A DNA stretch of 64,000 nucleotides, taken from contig NC_080064.1 of assembly GCF_949987535.1 (NCBI RefSeq), forward strand, positions 41,178,282-41,242,281, given 5' to 3'. The notes beneath the pieces were generated by a model that had not been told where the DNA came from, did no database searches, and worked only from the letters and a program-made list of their open reading frames with translations. The stretch's first letter is position 1. Each line of letters begins with the position of its first letter. The DNA is from Balaenoptera acutorostrata. Lineage: Eukaryota > Chordata > Mammalia > Artiodactyla > Balaenopteridae. This document shows positions 33,340-45,090 of this stretch, one piece after another. The position numbers and the translations under genes were made by a program.

Positions 33340-33480
33340 AGCAAATACTGTTAAGTATATACCATGTGTTGAGCAGAACGCATGGGAGATACAGAGATGA
33401 ATCAAAAACAGTGTCTGCTCTCCAAGAGTCTGCTATCTAGTGGGATGAAAAGTCCCTTAAACAGCCAATTCAGATACAAA
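33340..33480 (-). mobile_element. L2 fragment, antisense
   Basis: ACCATGTGTTGAGCAGAACG, GGGAGATACAGAGATGAATC and CTCTCCAAGAGTCTGCTATC keep the antisense L2 3' order. Confidence 0.6.
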
Positions 33481-33559
33481 GAAGGTCCTGAATGTTAAGA
33501 GAAGAAGAAGTCTTCACTTAAAAAAACATTCTCCAAGTGAATGTCTCTCATCAATGTCT

Positions 33560-33781
33560 CAACAGACTAGACTGGGAGTTTCTTCTAGATACTTCCACTG
33601 TACCCCTGTACTTCTCTCTAATCATATCATTTATCACAAGATGCTTGTTTAACCCATAATGAATGAAAGATTCATTATAACAGCGACTAAGTTTGTCTTA
33701 TTTTAGTATTTTCAATGCTGGCATATTGTGGGCACTAGTAAATATCTATTGAATGAATGAATGAATGAATGAATGAATGAA
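33560..33781 (+). mobile_element. L2 3' end with (GAAT)n tail
   Basis: AGACTAGACTGGGAGTTTCT (about 33564) and TTTCAATGCTGGCATATTGT lead to AATATCTATT and a clean GAAT repeat (33751-33781), a usual L2 terminus expanded into a microsatellite. Confidence 0.7.
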
Positions 33782-33869
33782 AGAGCATTTTAGTCCTTAA
33801 TGTAACATATTAAAGTATAATTTAAGCCAACCATCCTAATAAACATAACAACCTTATACAGACAGAAAC

Positions 33870-34030
33870 AAAGCTCTAGAGGATACAATCTTTCACATTC
33901 TCTTATTTGATACAACAGCCCGTGCCCCATTTAAAAAACAAATGAGATGCAGAAATGATAAGTTGATGAGGTGAGGACACTATCCAGAGTGGCTAACCTT
34001 AAACCTACTGCTCTTCCCACTATAACATGC
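33870..34030 (-). mobile_element. Decayed MIR fragment, antisense
   Basis: ACAAATGAGATGCAGAAATG and the 3' CCTTAAACCTACTGCTCTTC resemble a weak antisense MIR. Confidence 0.4.
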
Positions 34031-34685
34031 CTCTGCTCTGTTCCCCCTAAAGTCCATCCTCTATTCAAGAGTTTACTTGTGCTCCAGCCACAAAAGATCC
34101 TTCTTCTCAGAATTCTAACACAAACTTCAAGATTCAGACTTGGTAATACCCAGTCTAATATGTGCTTATTTTCTGGCCCTGTTGGATTTAAATCCTTGTA
34201 CCCTCTCTCTCCAGCTGCCGCTTGAAGACAGCTTTCTGCTTCTATCCTGTACTCCCAGCATCCTTTCACTTGTAATGGACCCACAGTAGTAGCCTTCATG
34301 ATTGCTCATATAAAATTTCTCATGCATTCTGGGCCAGCTACTCCTTAGGCCTTCAAGTATTATATGCCTTGTCTCCCCCACAAGGTGTAACACATAGGTG
34401 GTGCTCAATAATTGTGGATTACCTTCATTGCAATGTCCTACCTGCAAAATCCCTCCTTGTAGAAATTCTACTCTCCCAGGACTCTACACTGCTGTCTCTC
34501 TTTCTTCACATTTCACTTGCTTTTTAACCCCCAGTAGAAGGGCTTCTACTAATGAAATTGCTCTCACTGACTTCTCCCGAAGGTCAATTTCAAGGATTCT
34601 TCAATGTCGTTGTTTTACTTTATTTTTCTGCCTCATTCCAACTGGTTGAGCAGTCTCTGTTTTAAGATACTCTCTTCAAAAGTTT
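34031..34685. other. Unassigned, with a possible short L2 tail
   Basis: CACATAGGTGGTGCTCAATA (34391) resembles an L2/MIR end. Otherwise no feature is recognised. Confidence 0.35.
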
Positions 34686-34882
34686 GTTGGCAAGGGTTGC
34701 TTGGGGACTGAACTGGGGGTGGAAGGGAAGAGTGGTGTGAAGAAAGGGATATGTTCATTGTCTCAATTGTGATGATAGTTTGATGGATGTATACTTTGTC
34801 CAAATTTTTCAAATTGCACACTTTCAATATGTGTAGTTTTATTGTATATCAATTGTACCTCAATAAAGCTGTTTTTAAACAG
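34686..34882 (+). mobile_element. Old L1 3' UTR fragment
   Basis: ATTGTGATGATAGTTTGATG (34764) followed by TTTTCAAATTGCACACTTTC, TATATCAATTGTACCTCAAT and AAAGCTG is the ancient L1 3' end, the same class as 1660-1805. Confidence 0.75.
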
Positions 34883-35229
34883 TTTTTATCAAAAAGTCAG
34901 TTGGGAAAGTGGTATCTCCTAGCTTTCTTTCTAGTTGTCTGACCATTTCTTCGAAGTTTCCTGTCCTATCCCAGGGGATAAATATAGTTCTACGCCTTCA
35001 CCTTTGGCTGCACAACTTTTCCTACTATAAGAGATTGGGTCTGTCCACCTGTTTCTGAAGTTGCAACCAAACAACTAATTAGAGATGGATTCCAATTTGC
35101 ACATATGTGCTTGGTATAGGTTTGTAAAATTAACTTGGCTTAAATGCATATGAAAGAAAGTTGTGTCACTGTCAACAACATTAACACCATATTTGTCTTC
35201 TACCTCTGCATCCTTTTCATCACTGTCAT
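34883..35229. other. Unassigned non-coding block
   Basis: No repeat or gene is recognised. Confidence 0.35.
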
Positions 35230-35470
35230 TATCATTATCATTACATTAAGTGCTTACTTACTATACGTCAGGACCTGCGCTAAACATCTTGCATCTAATT
35301 TAATCCTCGCAACTACTAAAGGTAGTACTGTTATGCCCATTTTAAAGATGAAGAAACTGATTCACAGATAAGTTATTCAACTTACATGATTTAAAAATAA
35401 CAGAATCCAGAGATGAACCCATAGTTGTTTAACCTCAAAGATCAAACTTTTAACCACAATGCTATATTAT
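35230..35470 (-). mobile_element. MIR SINE, antisense, nearly full length
   Basis: AGTGCTTACTTACTATACGT, ATTTAATCCTCGCAACTACT, CCCATTTTAAAGATGAAGAA, AACAGAATCCAGAGATGAAC and CTTTTAACCACAATGCTATA run in antisense MIR order over about 240 bp. Confidence 0.85.
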
Positions 35471-35639
35471 CAGGAGCAAGACTACTTTTGTTTCTCTGCC
35501 TTTCTTCTCCATAGAAAATATCTTAAGATCACAAACTAAGAAGATCCATGAAAATAGGAGAGTGTGAACTCTCTCTCCAGCTGCTCTAGCTTTCTAAAGC
35601 CTCAGGATTATTGAAAGGGGCATCAAAAGGCACTTAATT

Positions 35640-35960
35640 TGGCTTTCCCCTTAATACGGAGATCCCATGTACAGCTTCTGGGAATACATTTCTAGTGACA
35701 GGAAGCTCATACCGCCTGTTGAGACAGCCTTCTTCATGACTGCACAGCTCCCATAGGAGATCAAAATCTGCTTCACTATATTTCTACCCACTAGTCTAGT
35801 TCTGTTCTCTTGAAACATCCAAAACCACTTGGTTTCCTGGTACCATGACAAGCTTTTAGATATTCTAACACTCTCCCCGAACCTTATCTCCAAACTGACT
35901 AGTCCAGTTCTCCTTGATTAACTTTAACCATGACCTAACCCTCTTTGTGCCAGAAACTGC
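35640..35960 (+). mobile_element. Ancient LINE-like fossil (possible L3/CR1 class)
   Basis: TTCTAGTGACAGGAAGCTCA (35690), GAGACAGCCTTCTTCATGAC and TATATTTCTACCCACTAGTC follow the order of a known old mammalian repeat that I cannot name with certainty. The same family occurs at about 55740-56010. Confidence 0.45.
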
Positions 35961-36685
35961 ATTAGACACTCCTTTATCCAGTATTCTAGTCAGGTAATTA
36001 GTCTTTGCCTTGGTCCAGGTCCCTTCCTTGTTCTTTGTCATGAACATCTATTTCTCTGTCTGCCCTGTGCCTTCTCAGAACTGCATCCTGTCCCATAGCT
36101 ATGATATGAGGACAGGTATGACTATCTGATGCCAGAGGGCAAAGGTGAAAAGGCTCTAGTGAAACTCTAAAAGAGCAAATGTCCCAGAAAATTTCAGGGG
36201 AGAGACCTGATCATCTTTGCAGCTCCTGTGCATTTGGGATTCTTTTACTCTGGGTAAAGGCACTGAAACAAGGCAGGCAGGGTGTTGCCCTGTATCATCC
36301 CAGGCTTCTGCCTAGGGCCTGTTCACCACTTAATTTCTGTAGGTACTGTCTTCCCAGGGCCCAGCTCTCCTCCTTTCCACCTTAGCCCACTCCTGTCTCC
36401 ATCCCCTGCCCAAGCGCATTTCAGATACATTCCCTCAGACAACAGGGCTCTACAATGAATGTGTTCAACAGACCCACCATCTTCATTCTCACTTTCTCCA
36501 TTCCCTCCTTCCCACTGGATCTGAACCACACACAACCAGCCATTCTTCTTCTTGGTTTGCTTTTCCTGTTAACTTCCTACTCACTCCATCTCCTCCTAAA
36601 CTTGGCCTTCCAAGCCTGCCACACAATGATGGAGTTCATTTTAATCCCTTGATGAACCATAGTCTAACAAAATATTCAGGGCAGC
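35961..36685. other. Unassigned non-coding block
   Basis: Pyrimidine-rich at 36300-36640. No recognised gene or confident repeat. Confidence 0.35.
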
Positions 36686-36800
36686 TTACATATTTGTCTC
36701 ACTTGTAAGTAAGAAATTTGCCAGTCAGAGAGGTTTAAGTGACTTGCCCAAGGTTACGCAGTTTAAAGTGACAGTGCCAGAATTTGAACTTCTGACAGGT
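36686..36800 (-). mobile_element. MIR fragment, antisense
   Basis: AGTGACTTGCCCAAGGTTAC (36739) and CAGTGCCAGAATTTGAACTT form the antisense MIR core. Confidence 0.7.
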
Positions 36801-37399
36801 CAAAAAAGGTTTAAGATATTTTACTAACCTAGGTATGTTCCATTTTGTCCAAGTCCCTTTTAGTGTGCAATGCCCAGACCTGAATAAAGCCTAACTGTAA
36901 GTTTTTAGAATGCATATGAATATACTGACATGCAAAAACATCTGGGCCAAACAGTTCAGAACTTACTTCTTTAGTTTTATTCAAAATGCAATGACATTTC
37001 ATGCCAAGTCTTTAAAAAATAAAAACAAAATGACATTCAAGAAGACATTACAGATTCCTCACCAAAGAAATTCATTTGAAATTTCTGGTATAAAGTTGAA
37101 TCTAATTCTATAAACCTATTTAATTAAGTAATCCTCAGCACTTTTTACTAAGAAGTTGCTCTCCCTCCTGCCTTCCCAAAGGGCTGATTAGACTTGGTAA
37201 ACTTAATTTTGATAACAGTGTCCTGAATTTTTCCTAATTCCCAGCCAGAAAGAGGATGCATGTATAGAGGAGATAGAGCTGGGAGAGGTGGAAAATCCCA
37301 TGTTATTAAAAACGAATGAGTGGAAATAAAACAGTGAGTGAGTATTCACTCCAGTGATAACAAGGAGAAGAGCACAGAAATACCTCATTTCCTCCAGGA
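36801..37399. other. Unassigned AT-rich block
   Basis: No recognised repeat, gene or RNA. Confidence 0.35.
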
Positions 37400-38054
37400 A
37401 ATGCTATCCACCAAGGAACTCCCTCAGTATTAAAAGTCAACAGCTTGAGTAGAATGACTGCTAATCCGCTAGCACATTTTTGTAAATGAGAAACAGTGTG
37501 AGTGAGAGTTGTCATACTCAGATTTAGGTTTTAGAGAGATTTTATAGGAAATATATGTGAGATGGACAAGGCTTAAAGCAATGAGACCATTTTGGAGAAC
37601 ATTTCAACATTCAGATGAAAGATAATTAGAGACTTGGCTTAGAGGCAGTAGGAATAAATAGAATGGGGCAAATTAAAAAATACTTAGGAGACAAATTTGG
37701 CAGACTTGATAATGATTGAGATGTGAACCTAAGACAGAAGTTGAAGACACAATTTTTTAGCTTGAGTAATTAGGTGGACAGTGGTGCAGTAAACCAGATA
37801 GAGCACAGTGGAAGAGGAACAAAAGAATTTAGATAAAGTTATTGAGTTCCGTTTTGGACATGTTGAAGGTAAGGTGTAATAGACACATAAGTGTTGACAT
37901 CTGACAGGAATTTGGATATATTGGCCTCGTGCTCAAGGAGAAGATCTGGATAAGAGAAAAATTAGACTTTAGAATAAACCACATATAAATGGCATTTGAA
38001 AATACAAAAGATGATAAAATTCAAGAAAAAGGGTAGAGTAAAAAACAGTGAGTC
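37400..38054 (-). mobile_element. L2-like LINE, antisense
   Basis: GAGTTCCGTTTTGGACATGT (37845), GTGTTGACATCTGACAGG and CTCAAGGAGAAGATCTGGAT (37933) are antisense L2-class wording. The element continues after each of the two L1 insertions that follow. Confidence 0.55.
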
Positions 38055-38069
38055 AAGAATAAAAAATTT

Positions 38070-38821
38070 TTACATCATTATTGGAATATAATTGTTTTAC
38101 AATGTTGTGTTAGTTTCTGCTGTGCAACAAAGTGAATCAGCTGTATGTATACATATATCCCCATATCCCCTCCCTCTTGAGCCTCCCTCCCACACTCCCT
38201 ATCCCACATCTCTAGGTCGTCACAAAGCCTCGAGCTGACCTCCCTGTGCTATGCAGCAGCTTCTCATTAGTGATCTATTTTACACTTGGTAGTACATATA
38301 TGTCAATGCTACTCTCTCACTTCGTCCCACCTTCCCCTTCCCCCACCATGGCCTCAAGTCCGTTCTCTATGTCTGCATCTTTATTCCTCCCCTGCCACTA
38401 CGTTCCTCAGTACCATTTTTTTTTTAGATTCCATACATATGCATTTGCATATACGGTATTTGTTTTTCTCTTTCTGACTTACTTCACTCTGTATGACAGA
38501 CTCTAGATCCATCCACCTCACTACAAATAACTCAGTTTTGTTCCTTTTTATGGCTGAGTAATATTCCAGGGTATATATGTGCCACATCTTCTTTATCCAT
38601 TCATCTGTTGATGGACACTTATGGTCACCTTGTCTTTGATAAAGGAGGCAAGAGTATACAATGGAGAAAAGACAGCCTCTTGAATAAGTGGTGCTGGTTA
38701 AACTGGACAGCTACATGAAATTAGAACACTTCCTAACACCCTACACAAAAATAAACTCAAAATGGATTAAAGACCTAAATGTAAGGCCAGACACTATAAA
38801 ACTCTTAGAGGAAAGCATGGG
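38070..38821 (-). mobile_element. Twin-primed L1 of the L1-A/B type
   Basis: 38070-38618 is the L1 3' end in minus orientation (ORF2 tail and 3' UTR). 38619-38821 is an upstream ORF2 segment in plus orientation (ATGGTCACCTTGTCTTTGAT to ACTATAAAACTCTTAGAGG). The junction skips about 1 kb of L1 relative to L1-B. Imperfect target-site copies AAGAATAAAAAATTT (38055-38069) and AAGAACAAAAATTT (38822-38835) flank it. This is the 5' inversion made by twin priming. Confidence 0.85.
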
Positions 38822-38835
38822 AAGAACAAAAATTT

Positions 38836-38967
38836 GTGGAACATCAACATTTAAGAAGAAAGTAGTGGAAGAAGATTTACAAAGGAGAGCAATAATGAAG
38901 TGATGGAGGCATAGGAGGAAAGCCATAAAAATATATTGTGATGAAGTCAAACAATAAAAAAATGTTG
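38836..38967 (-). mobile_element. L2-like LINE, antisense, middle piece
   Basis: GGAACATCAACATTTAAGAA (38838) and GCATAGGAGGAAAGCCATAA (38908) continue the antisense L2 order between the two L1 insertions. Confidence 0.55.
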
Positions 38968-40715
38968 AACTCTGCTCATGGATTGGAAGAATTAAAATTG
39001 TTAAAATGACCATATGACCCAAGGCAACCTGCAGATTCAATGCAATCCCTATCAAAATACCAGTAGCATTTCTCACAGAACTAGAACAAATAATTCTAAA
39101 ATTTGTATAGAAACACAAAACACCCTGAATAGCCAAAATAATCTTTGGAAAGAACAAAGCTGGAGGTATCACACTCCCTGATTTCAAACTATACTACAAA
39201 GCTACAGTAATCAAAACAGTGTGGCACTGGCACAAAAACAGACACAGATCAATGGAACAGAATAGAGGGCCCAGAAGCCAAGGAATAAAGCCAAATGGTC
39301 AATTAATCTATGACAAAGGAGGCAAGACTATACAATGGAGAAAGACAGCCTTTTCAATAAATGGTATTGGGAAAACTGGGCAGTTACATGCAAAAGAATA
39401 AAACTGGACTACTTTCTCACACCATATATAAAAATAAATTCAAAATGGATTAAAGATTTAAATGTAAGACCTGAAACCATAACTCCTAGAAGAAAACATA
39501 GGCAATACACTCCTTGACACTGGGCTTAGCAATATTGTTTTGGATATGTCCTCAGGCAAGAAAAACAAAAACAAAAACAAACAAATGGGACTACGTCAAA
39601 CTAAGAAGCATTTGTGCAGCAAAGGAAATTATCAACAAAACAGAAAGGAAGCTTGCTTATATATTTGCAGACAATATATTTGATAAGGGGTTAATATCCA
39701 AACTATACAAAGAACCCATTCAACTCAGAAATCAAAAAACCAACAACAACTAAATTAAAAAATGGGCAGAGGACCTAAATAGACAATTTTCCAAAGAAGA
39801 TATGCAGATGGCTAACGTACACATGAAAACATGATCAATATCACTAATCATCAGGGAAACGCAAATCAAAACCACAGTGAAATACCACCTCACATCTGTC
39901 AGAATGGCTATTATCAAAAAGACAATTAATAGGCAAGGATGTGGAAAAAAGGGAACTCTTATGCACTGCTGGTGGGAATGTAAACTGGTATAGTTACTAT
40001 GGAAAATAATACAGAGGTCCCTCAAAAATTAAAAATGGAACTACCACATGGTCCAGCAATTCCACTTCTGGGTTTTTTTCTGAAGAAACCAAAAACACTA
40101 ATTCAAAAAGATGCACCCCTATGTTCATTGTAGCATGATTTACAATAGCCAAGATATGGAAGCAACATAAGTGTCCATCAATAGGTGAATGGATAAAAAG
40201 GAAGTGGTATACACACACAATGGAATATTATTCAGCCATAAAAAAGAATGAAATCTTGCCATTTGTAACAATATGGATGGACGTAGAGGGTATGATGCTA
40301 AATCAAATAAGTCAGACAGAGAAAGACAAACACTACATGATCTCATTTAGATGTGGAATCTAATAAACTAAACAAACAAACATAACTAAACAGGAACAGA
40401 GTCATAGGTACAGAGAACAAAGAGATGGCTGCCAGAGAGGAATGGGGTGGGGGCTGGAGAGGAATAAGTGAGAGAGATTAAGAGGTATAAACTTTCAGTT
40501 ACAAAACAAATTAGACAAAGGTATGAAATGTAAAGTGTGGGGAATACAGTTAATAATTATGTAATATCTTTGTATAGTGACGGATGGTAACTAGACTTAT
40601 CATGGTGATCATTTTGTAATATATAAAGATGTTGAATCACTCACTATGTTGTACGCCAGAAAGTAATATAATATTGTAAGTCAATTATATTTCAGTAAAA
40701 GATATTGAGAGAAGA
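38968..40715 (+). mobile_element. Older L1, 5'-truncated ORF2 and 3' UTR
   Basis: Starts in late ORF2 (CATGGATTGGAAGAATTAAA) and runs through CAATCCCTATCAAAATACCA, GGAACTACCACATGGTCCAG and CAGCCATAAAAAAGAATGAA to a 3' UTR ending TCAATTATATTTCAGTAAAA. Only short open pieces remain (39335-39517, 39514-39753). The 3' UTR differs from that of L1-A/B, so it is an earlier subfamily. It is inserted in the L2-like sequence. Confidence 0.85.
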
Positions 40716-41000
40716 ATGACAAAAAATGTCCAATTCTAGAGATTTTACAAGATAAGAATTGAAAATGACCCATATATTTGGCAATTTGCCAATTAAGAAG
40801 TATTTGGTAACCTTAAAAGAAGGAGATTTAGTAGACATGTAGGAATGAGAGCCTACAGTAGAATAAGGACTGAATTAAAGCTGATCCAGGATCCATATGC
40901 CTTTTCAGTGATTTCTAAGTGGTGAGAGGTAGGGAAAATATGACACCAAGGAAGGGATATATCTGAAGATTTGGGGCAACTTTTTCAAACATCCCATAAC
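40716..41000 (-). mobile_element. L2-like LINE, antisense, last piece
   Basis: GACCCATATATTTGGCAATT (40767), AAGTATTTGGTAACCTT and GAATAAGGACTGAATTAAAG resume the L2-type antisense order. Confidence 0.5.
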
Positions 41001-41319
41001 TTTTTCCCCTAGTGATTACAATTTAACAGCCTCCCCCAAGCTCCATTTACCAACTCTACAGCTATAGTGAGCCTCTATACTGCTATAGTATCCCCTGGGT
41101 GTCAGGGTCAGAATGAAAGGCTGCAGATCTCTGATAAATCAAGTCCGTAAGTCCTTTGGATCATAAACTCCTTCAAAATGCTGATATAATTACACTTAAA
41201 ACTTTAGATATAATTTCAGGAGGTTCAAGGACCCTGTGAAACAGAATCTGTCTTCATATATTGTCAAGACCCTCTTCTCTGGATAATGTTGTCCCAAGAG
41301 AAGGCAAAAGATAATAATA
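41001..41319. other. Unassigned non-coding block
   Basis: No feature is recognised. Confidence 0.35.
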
Positions 41320-41670
41320 GTTATTATGAGTATACTAACACTAAGCATTTATATTTGATACTTCATAATGTACAACACTTTCATGTTTTTTCTCTTATTT
41401 GATTCTCCCTAAAGTCCACATTTTATAGATAAGGACAGTGATGTTACTCATAGCTATTAACAGATACAGAATGTGATTCCAGGTCCCCTGGCCCCAAATC
41501 TCCTGCACAGACACTTGGGAGCATGTCACAGTATTTGGTGATTGCTATTCAGATGTGGGCACTCACCACTGGAACTCACATCTGCACAGCTTTTCTAATG
41601 ACACCATAGACTCACAGAGGCAAAATGATTGCCTCACACAGCTAGTAAGTGGCAGAGATCTTGTCTGGTG
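41320..41670 (-). mobile_element. Antisense MIR fragments
   Basis: First copy 41320-41540 (ACTAAGCATTTATATTTGAT; CACATTTTATAGATAAGGAC; CTGGCCCCAAATCTCC). Second copy about 41590-41670 (CACAGAGGCAAAATGATTGC; CACACAGCTAGTAAGTGGCA). Confidence 0.65.
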
Positions 41671-43190
41671 ATGCTTTATCACATGCCATTTTCCTTCTTC
41701 CTGGGCCCAATTACTCAGAATGGAGCACTGGATTACTGACCTTGTCTTGGTTGGTTCTTCTATGCTCTGAGCATCAAGATGTTATGATACAAACCATAGC
41801 TCAGACCAACTCTATCTTTCCTCTGCCTCTTATTTCCTCATAGAGCCAGGGTTTTGATTGAATACCCTCCTGAAAATTCATTGCTTCTTGCTTCCCCTCA
41901 TGGTTTTAATTTATTGCCAAAGTGACTCCTTGGAAGTTCTATATTTCCTCTTTCATGGACACAGAGGAGGGCAGCATAGAATTTTTCCTTTGTAAATAAG
42001 GCTGCTCCTCTTCTTCATTGCTCCCTGTGTCCCTTAAACAACCTCCATCCATCTGTATTTAGCTCTTATTGATTCTCGCTTAACTGTCTTGTTCCTCCTA
42101 GATTCTGGAAAGCCCTTCGACTCTGTAGAAACTGAGTGTATGTCTACTTCCTCTGATAGCACAGGTAAACAAACTGTAGGCATGTTCAGCATAAACACTC
42201 AATTCTGCCCCTGCCCCTAGGATCAATCTCAATAGAAAAGTGGGGTAGGAGTAGAAGTAGGGAAGTAGGATTCCTGTTTATCAGGGTAGTGTATTGGGAG
42301 TCAAGAGACCCTGGCATAAGCCCCAATTCCAGCTTGTCCTAGTGGTGTAATCTTGGATGAATCACAGTTCCTCTGTGGGCTCAAGTTTCTTGTCTGAAAA
42401 ACAAAGGTGTTTGTACTAGGTGACCCCAAAAGTCCCTGTATGTTTCCTTTCAGAAATTACATTTTATGTTGCTTATATATCCATTGCATAATATTAGTAC
42501 AATGTAAAATTATAGACAGATGAAATTTTGTAAAAGTACCTTACAAATGGGAAATCTATTCACAGATGTACTCACTGCTCTGATGAGGTTATGACTGAAT
42601 TCCTGGATCTTCACACACCTCCAAGGACCTTGCACCTTCACACTGGGATAGGACCCCAGTTTTTTTTCCCCCAATCTTTGCTCTAATTTAGTTATGGAGC
42701 AAAGCTACTAGGAAAACAAAGTTAATCTGGCAGAATGAGGAGGACATCTCAGACTTGGACAAGGGGAGTGGGAAGGAAGGTTTAGGAAGTAAATTTTGGT
42801 ATTAGCCAAAGGAAGGAGAAAACAGACCCAGTTTAGAAAAATGTTCAAAGTCACTTCAGTACCTGGGTTGAGAGAAGTAGTCAAGGAAGGACTGAGAATC
42901 ACTGGACAGTGTCACCTTCACATTTTGGAGGGAAGGATAAAGTTTTGAAATTCTTAATCAGCTTTTCTGTTCCTGTATCATGGGCCTTGTTCCCTTAAGG
43001 GAGACCAGAAAAAATGCACTGAATTCCAGTGACAGGTTCTGAGATTTAGAAAACCTCTGACCACTGGGATGGCCCTGTGAGAGCGAAGAGACTTAGGAAT
43101 GAAAGGTCTATTATAATTATTATCATTGTTGTTATTATTATGATGATTACTTCCTTCATTGACTACTTTAATTAATTAATTAATTATTTT
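41671..43190. other. Largely unassigned, with one weak MIR
   Basis: A plus-strand MIR-like piece lies at about 42280-42440 (TTGGATGAATCACAGTTCCT; GCTCAAGTTTCTTGTCTGAA). 43110-43190 is a low-complexity ATT/TTA stretch. No gene is seen. Confidence 0.4.
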
Positions 43191-43194
43191 TTGT

Positions 43195-43556
43195 CATCCA
43201 GCATAGAGTTTATTTTGTAAACATTCCACATACATTTGAAAATAAAAGGTATTCTGCTGTTGCTGGGTGAAGTGTTCTATAGATGTCAGTTAGGTCAAGT
43301 TGTTTGATAGTGCTGTTCAAGTTTCCTGTTCTTACTGTTCTACTTGTTCTATCACTTACTGAGAGAAGAGTATTGATATCTTCAACTATAATGATTGGTA
43401 TTTCTATTTCTTCTTTCAATTTTGTCAGTTTTTACTTTATGAATTTTGGAGCTCTCTTTTAGGTACAAATAAACTAAAAATATTTCATTTCTTTCTCTTG
43501 TATTGACACTTTTATCATGATGAGATACTCTGTCTCTAGTAATATTCATTTTCTTT
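43195..43556 (-). mobile_element. Old L1 ORF2 endonuclease fragment, antisense
   Basis: The minus-strand frame 43419-43210 reads EIPIIIVEDINTLLSVSDRT and QLDLTDIYRTLHPATAEYLL, the L1 endonuclease stretch around the catalytic Asp-x-Asn. Here the expected GDFN reads EDIN. Upstream bases to 43556 belong to the same element. Not functional. Confidence 0.85.
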
Positions 43557-44148
43557 CTTTTTAAGATGTTAAATTTTTTTACTGGAGTATAATTGCTTTA
43601 TGATGCTGTGTTAGTTTCTGCTGTACAATGAAGTGAATCAGCTACACATATACATATATCCCCTCCCTCCTAGATCTGCTTCCCACCCCTCCCCCCATCC
43701 CACCCATATAGGTCACCACAGAGCACCAAGCCAAGCTTCCTGTCTTTATAGCATGCTCCCGCTAGCTATCTATTTTATGCATGGTATTGTATATATGTCA
43801 ACCCTAATCTCACAATTCGTCCCACCCTCCCCTTCTCCTGCTGTGTCCACTTGTCTGTTCTCTACATCTGCATCTCTATTCCTGCCCTGGAAATAGGTTT
43901 ATCTGTACCATTTTTCTAGATTCCACATATATGTGTTAATATATGATATTTGTTTTTCACTTTCTGGCTTACTTCACTCTGTATGACAGATTCTAGGTCC
44001 ATCTACATCTCTACAAATGACCCAATTTCACTCTTTCTTATGGCTGAGTAATATTCCATTGTATATATGTACCACATCTTCTTTATCCTTTCATCTGTCA
44101 TTAGACATTTAGGTTGTTTCCATGTCCTGGCTATTGTAAATAGTACTT
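43557..44148 (-). mobile_element. L1 3' end (L1-A/B type), antisense
   Basis: Complement of the L1 3' UTR and last ORF2 codons. It starts at TACTGGAGTATAATTGCTTT (43580, complement of the terminal CTCCAGTA-like tail) and stops at GGCTATTGTAAATAGTACTT (44131), where L1-B reads ACTATTTACAATAGCC. It abuts the older L1 piece on its left. No clear target-site duplication was found. Confidence 0.8.
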
Positions 44149-44755
44149 CCATTGCCTAATTTCCTTAATTGTTTTCTCTCCATGTCTTTTTTATCTCTGC
44201 TATTAAGGCTTTGACCCTTCCCAAACACAGCTCCTTCCCTGATACTTGCTTTATACATATTATTCTGCTGCATTAATCGAAATTGTGATGAGAATGAAAA
44301 AAATGAAGGTTCTGCTCAATCTTCCCCACAGTGAGTAGACTTTACAACTTTGACATCCACATCTGGGTCCCACACTCCAAGCATGTCAATGGCAAAAAAT
44401 CCAACAGAGATGACCAGGATAGGGATGGGTCTGGAGGACAAAACATTCTGGAAAGAGTATAAAGAATTGGAAAAAAATAACCCCCCAAAGAGAACTTGGA
44501 TCAATGGGTGAACCTTTTATAAATAACATTCTGAGTATCAGACTTTGGTAGAAAGGAAAGGGAGGAAACAGTAGCCAGTTGGGTGGAATGGACTCCTGGC
44601 AAACAAAGCTCTTCGATGGATTGTTTCCTCCCCCTTCCTCCCCAGTCCATGGAAAATTGATGACCTGAAGATTGATGCACTATTCCAAGTAGAAAAGAAA
44701 ATTCCGGCATGGTTCCTGCAGGTATTGTTATCCAAGGATTCCCAATCCAGCAAAA
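44149..44755. other. Unassigned non-coding block
   Basis: No repeat or gene is recognised. Confidence 0.35.
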
Positions 44756-44765
44756 ATGACTAGGA

Positions 44766-45038
44766 AGGGGCTTCCCTGGTGGCGCAGTGGTTGGGAGTCC
44801 GCCTGCCAGTGCGGGGGACACGGGTTCGAGCCCTGGTCTGGGAGGATCCCACATGCCGCGGAGCAACTGGGCCCGTGAGCCACAACTACTGAGCCTGTGC
44901 ATCTGGAGCCTGTGCTCCGCAACAAGAGAGGCCATGATAGTGAGAGGCCCGCACACCGCGATGAAGAGTGGCCCCCGCTCGCCGCAACTAGAGAAAGCCC
45001 TTGCACAGAAATGAAGACCCAACACAGCCAAAAAAAAA

Positions 45039-45080
<42 letters not shown>
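44766..45080 (+). mobile_element. CHR-type SINE with (AAT)n tail
   Basis: Full-length copy starting GGGGCTTCCCTGGTGGCGCA, with the B box GGTTCGAGCCC (44823-44833). The A-rich tail has expanded to an AAT microsatellite (45039-45080). A perfect target-site duplication ATGACTAGGA lies at 44756-44765 and 45081-45090. Minus-strand open frames over it are artefacts. Confidence 0.95.
45039..45080. repeat. (AAT)14 microsatellite
   Basis: A clean AAT/TAA repeat that grew from the SINE tail; probably length-polymorphic. Confidence 0.93.
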
Positions 45081-45081
<1 letters not shown>

Positions 45082-45090
45082 TGACTAGGA

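Noticed and set aside
44501..45031. 176-codon minus frame with a repeated peptide also seen near 13000 and 55000
   Set aside because: The shared peptide is the antisense reading of the CHR SINE, not a gene family.
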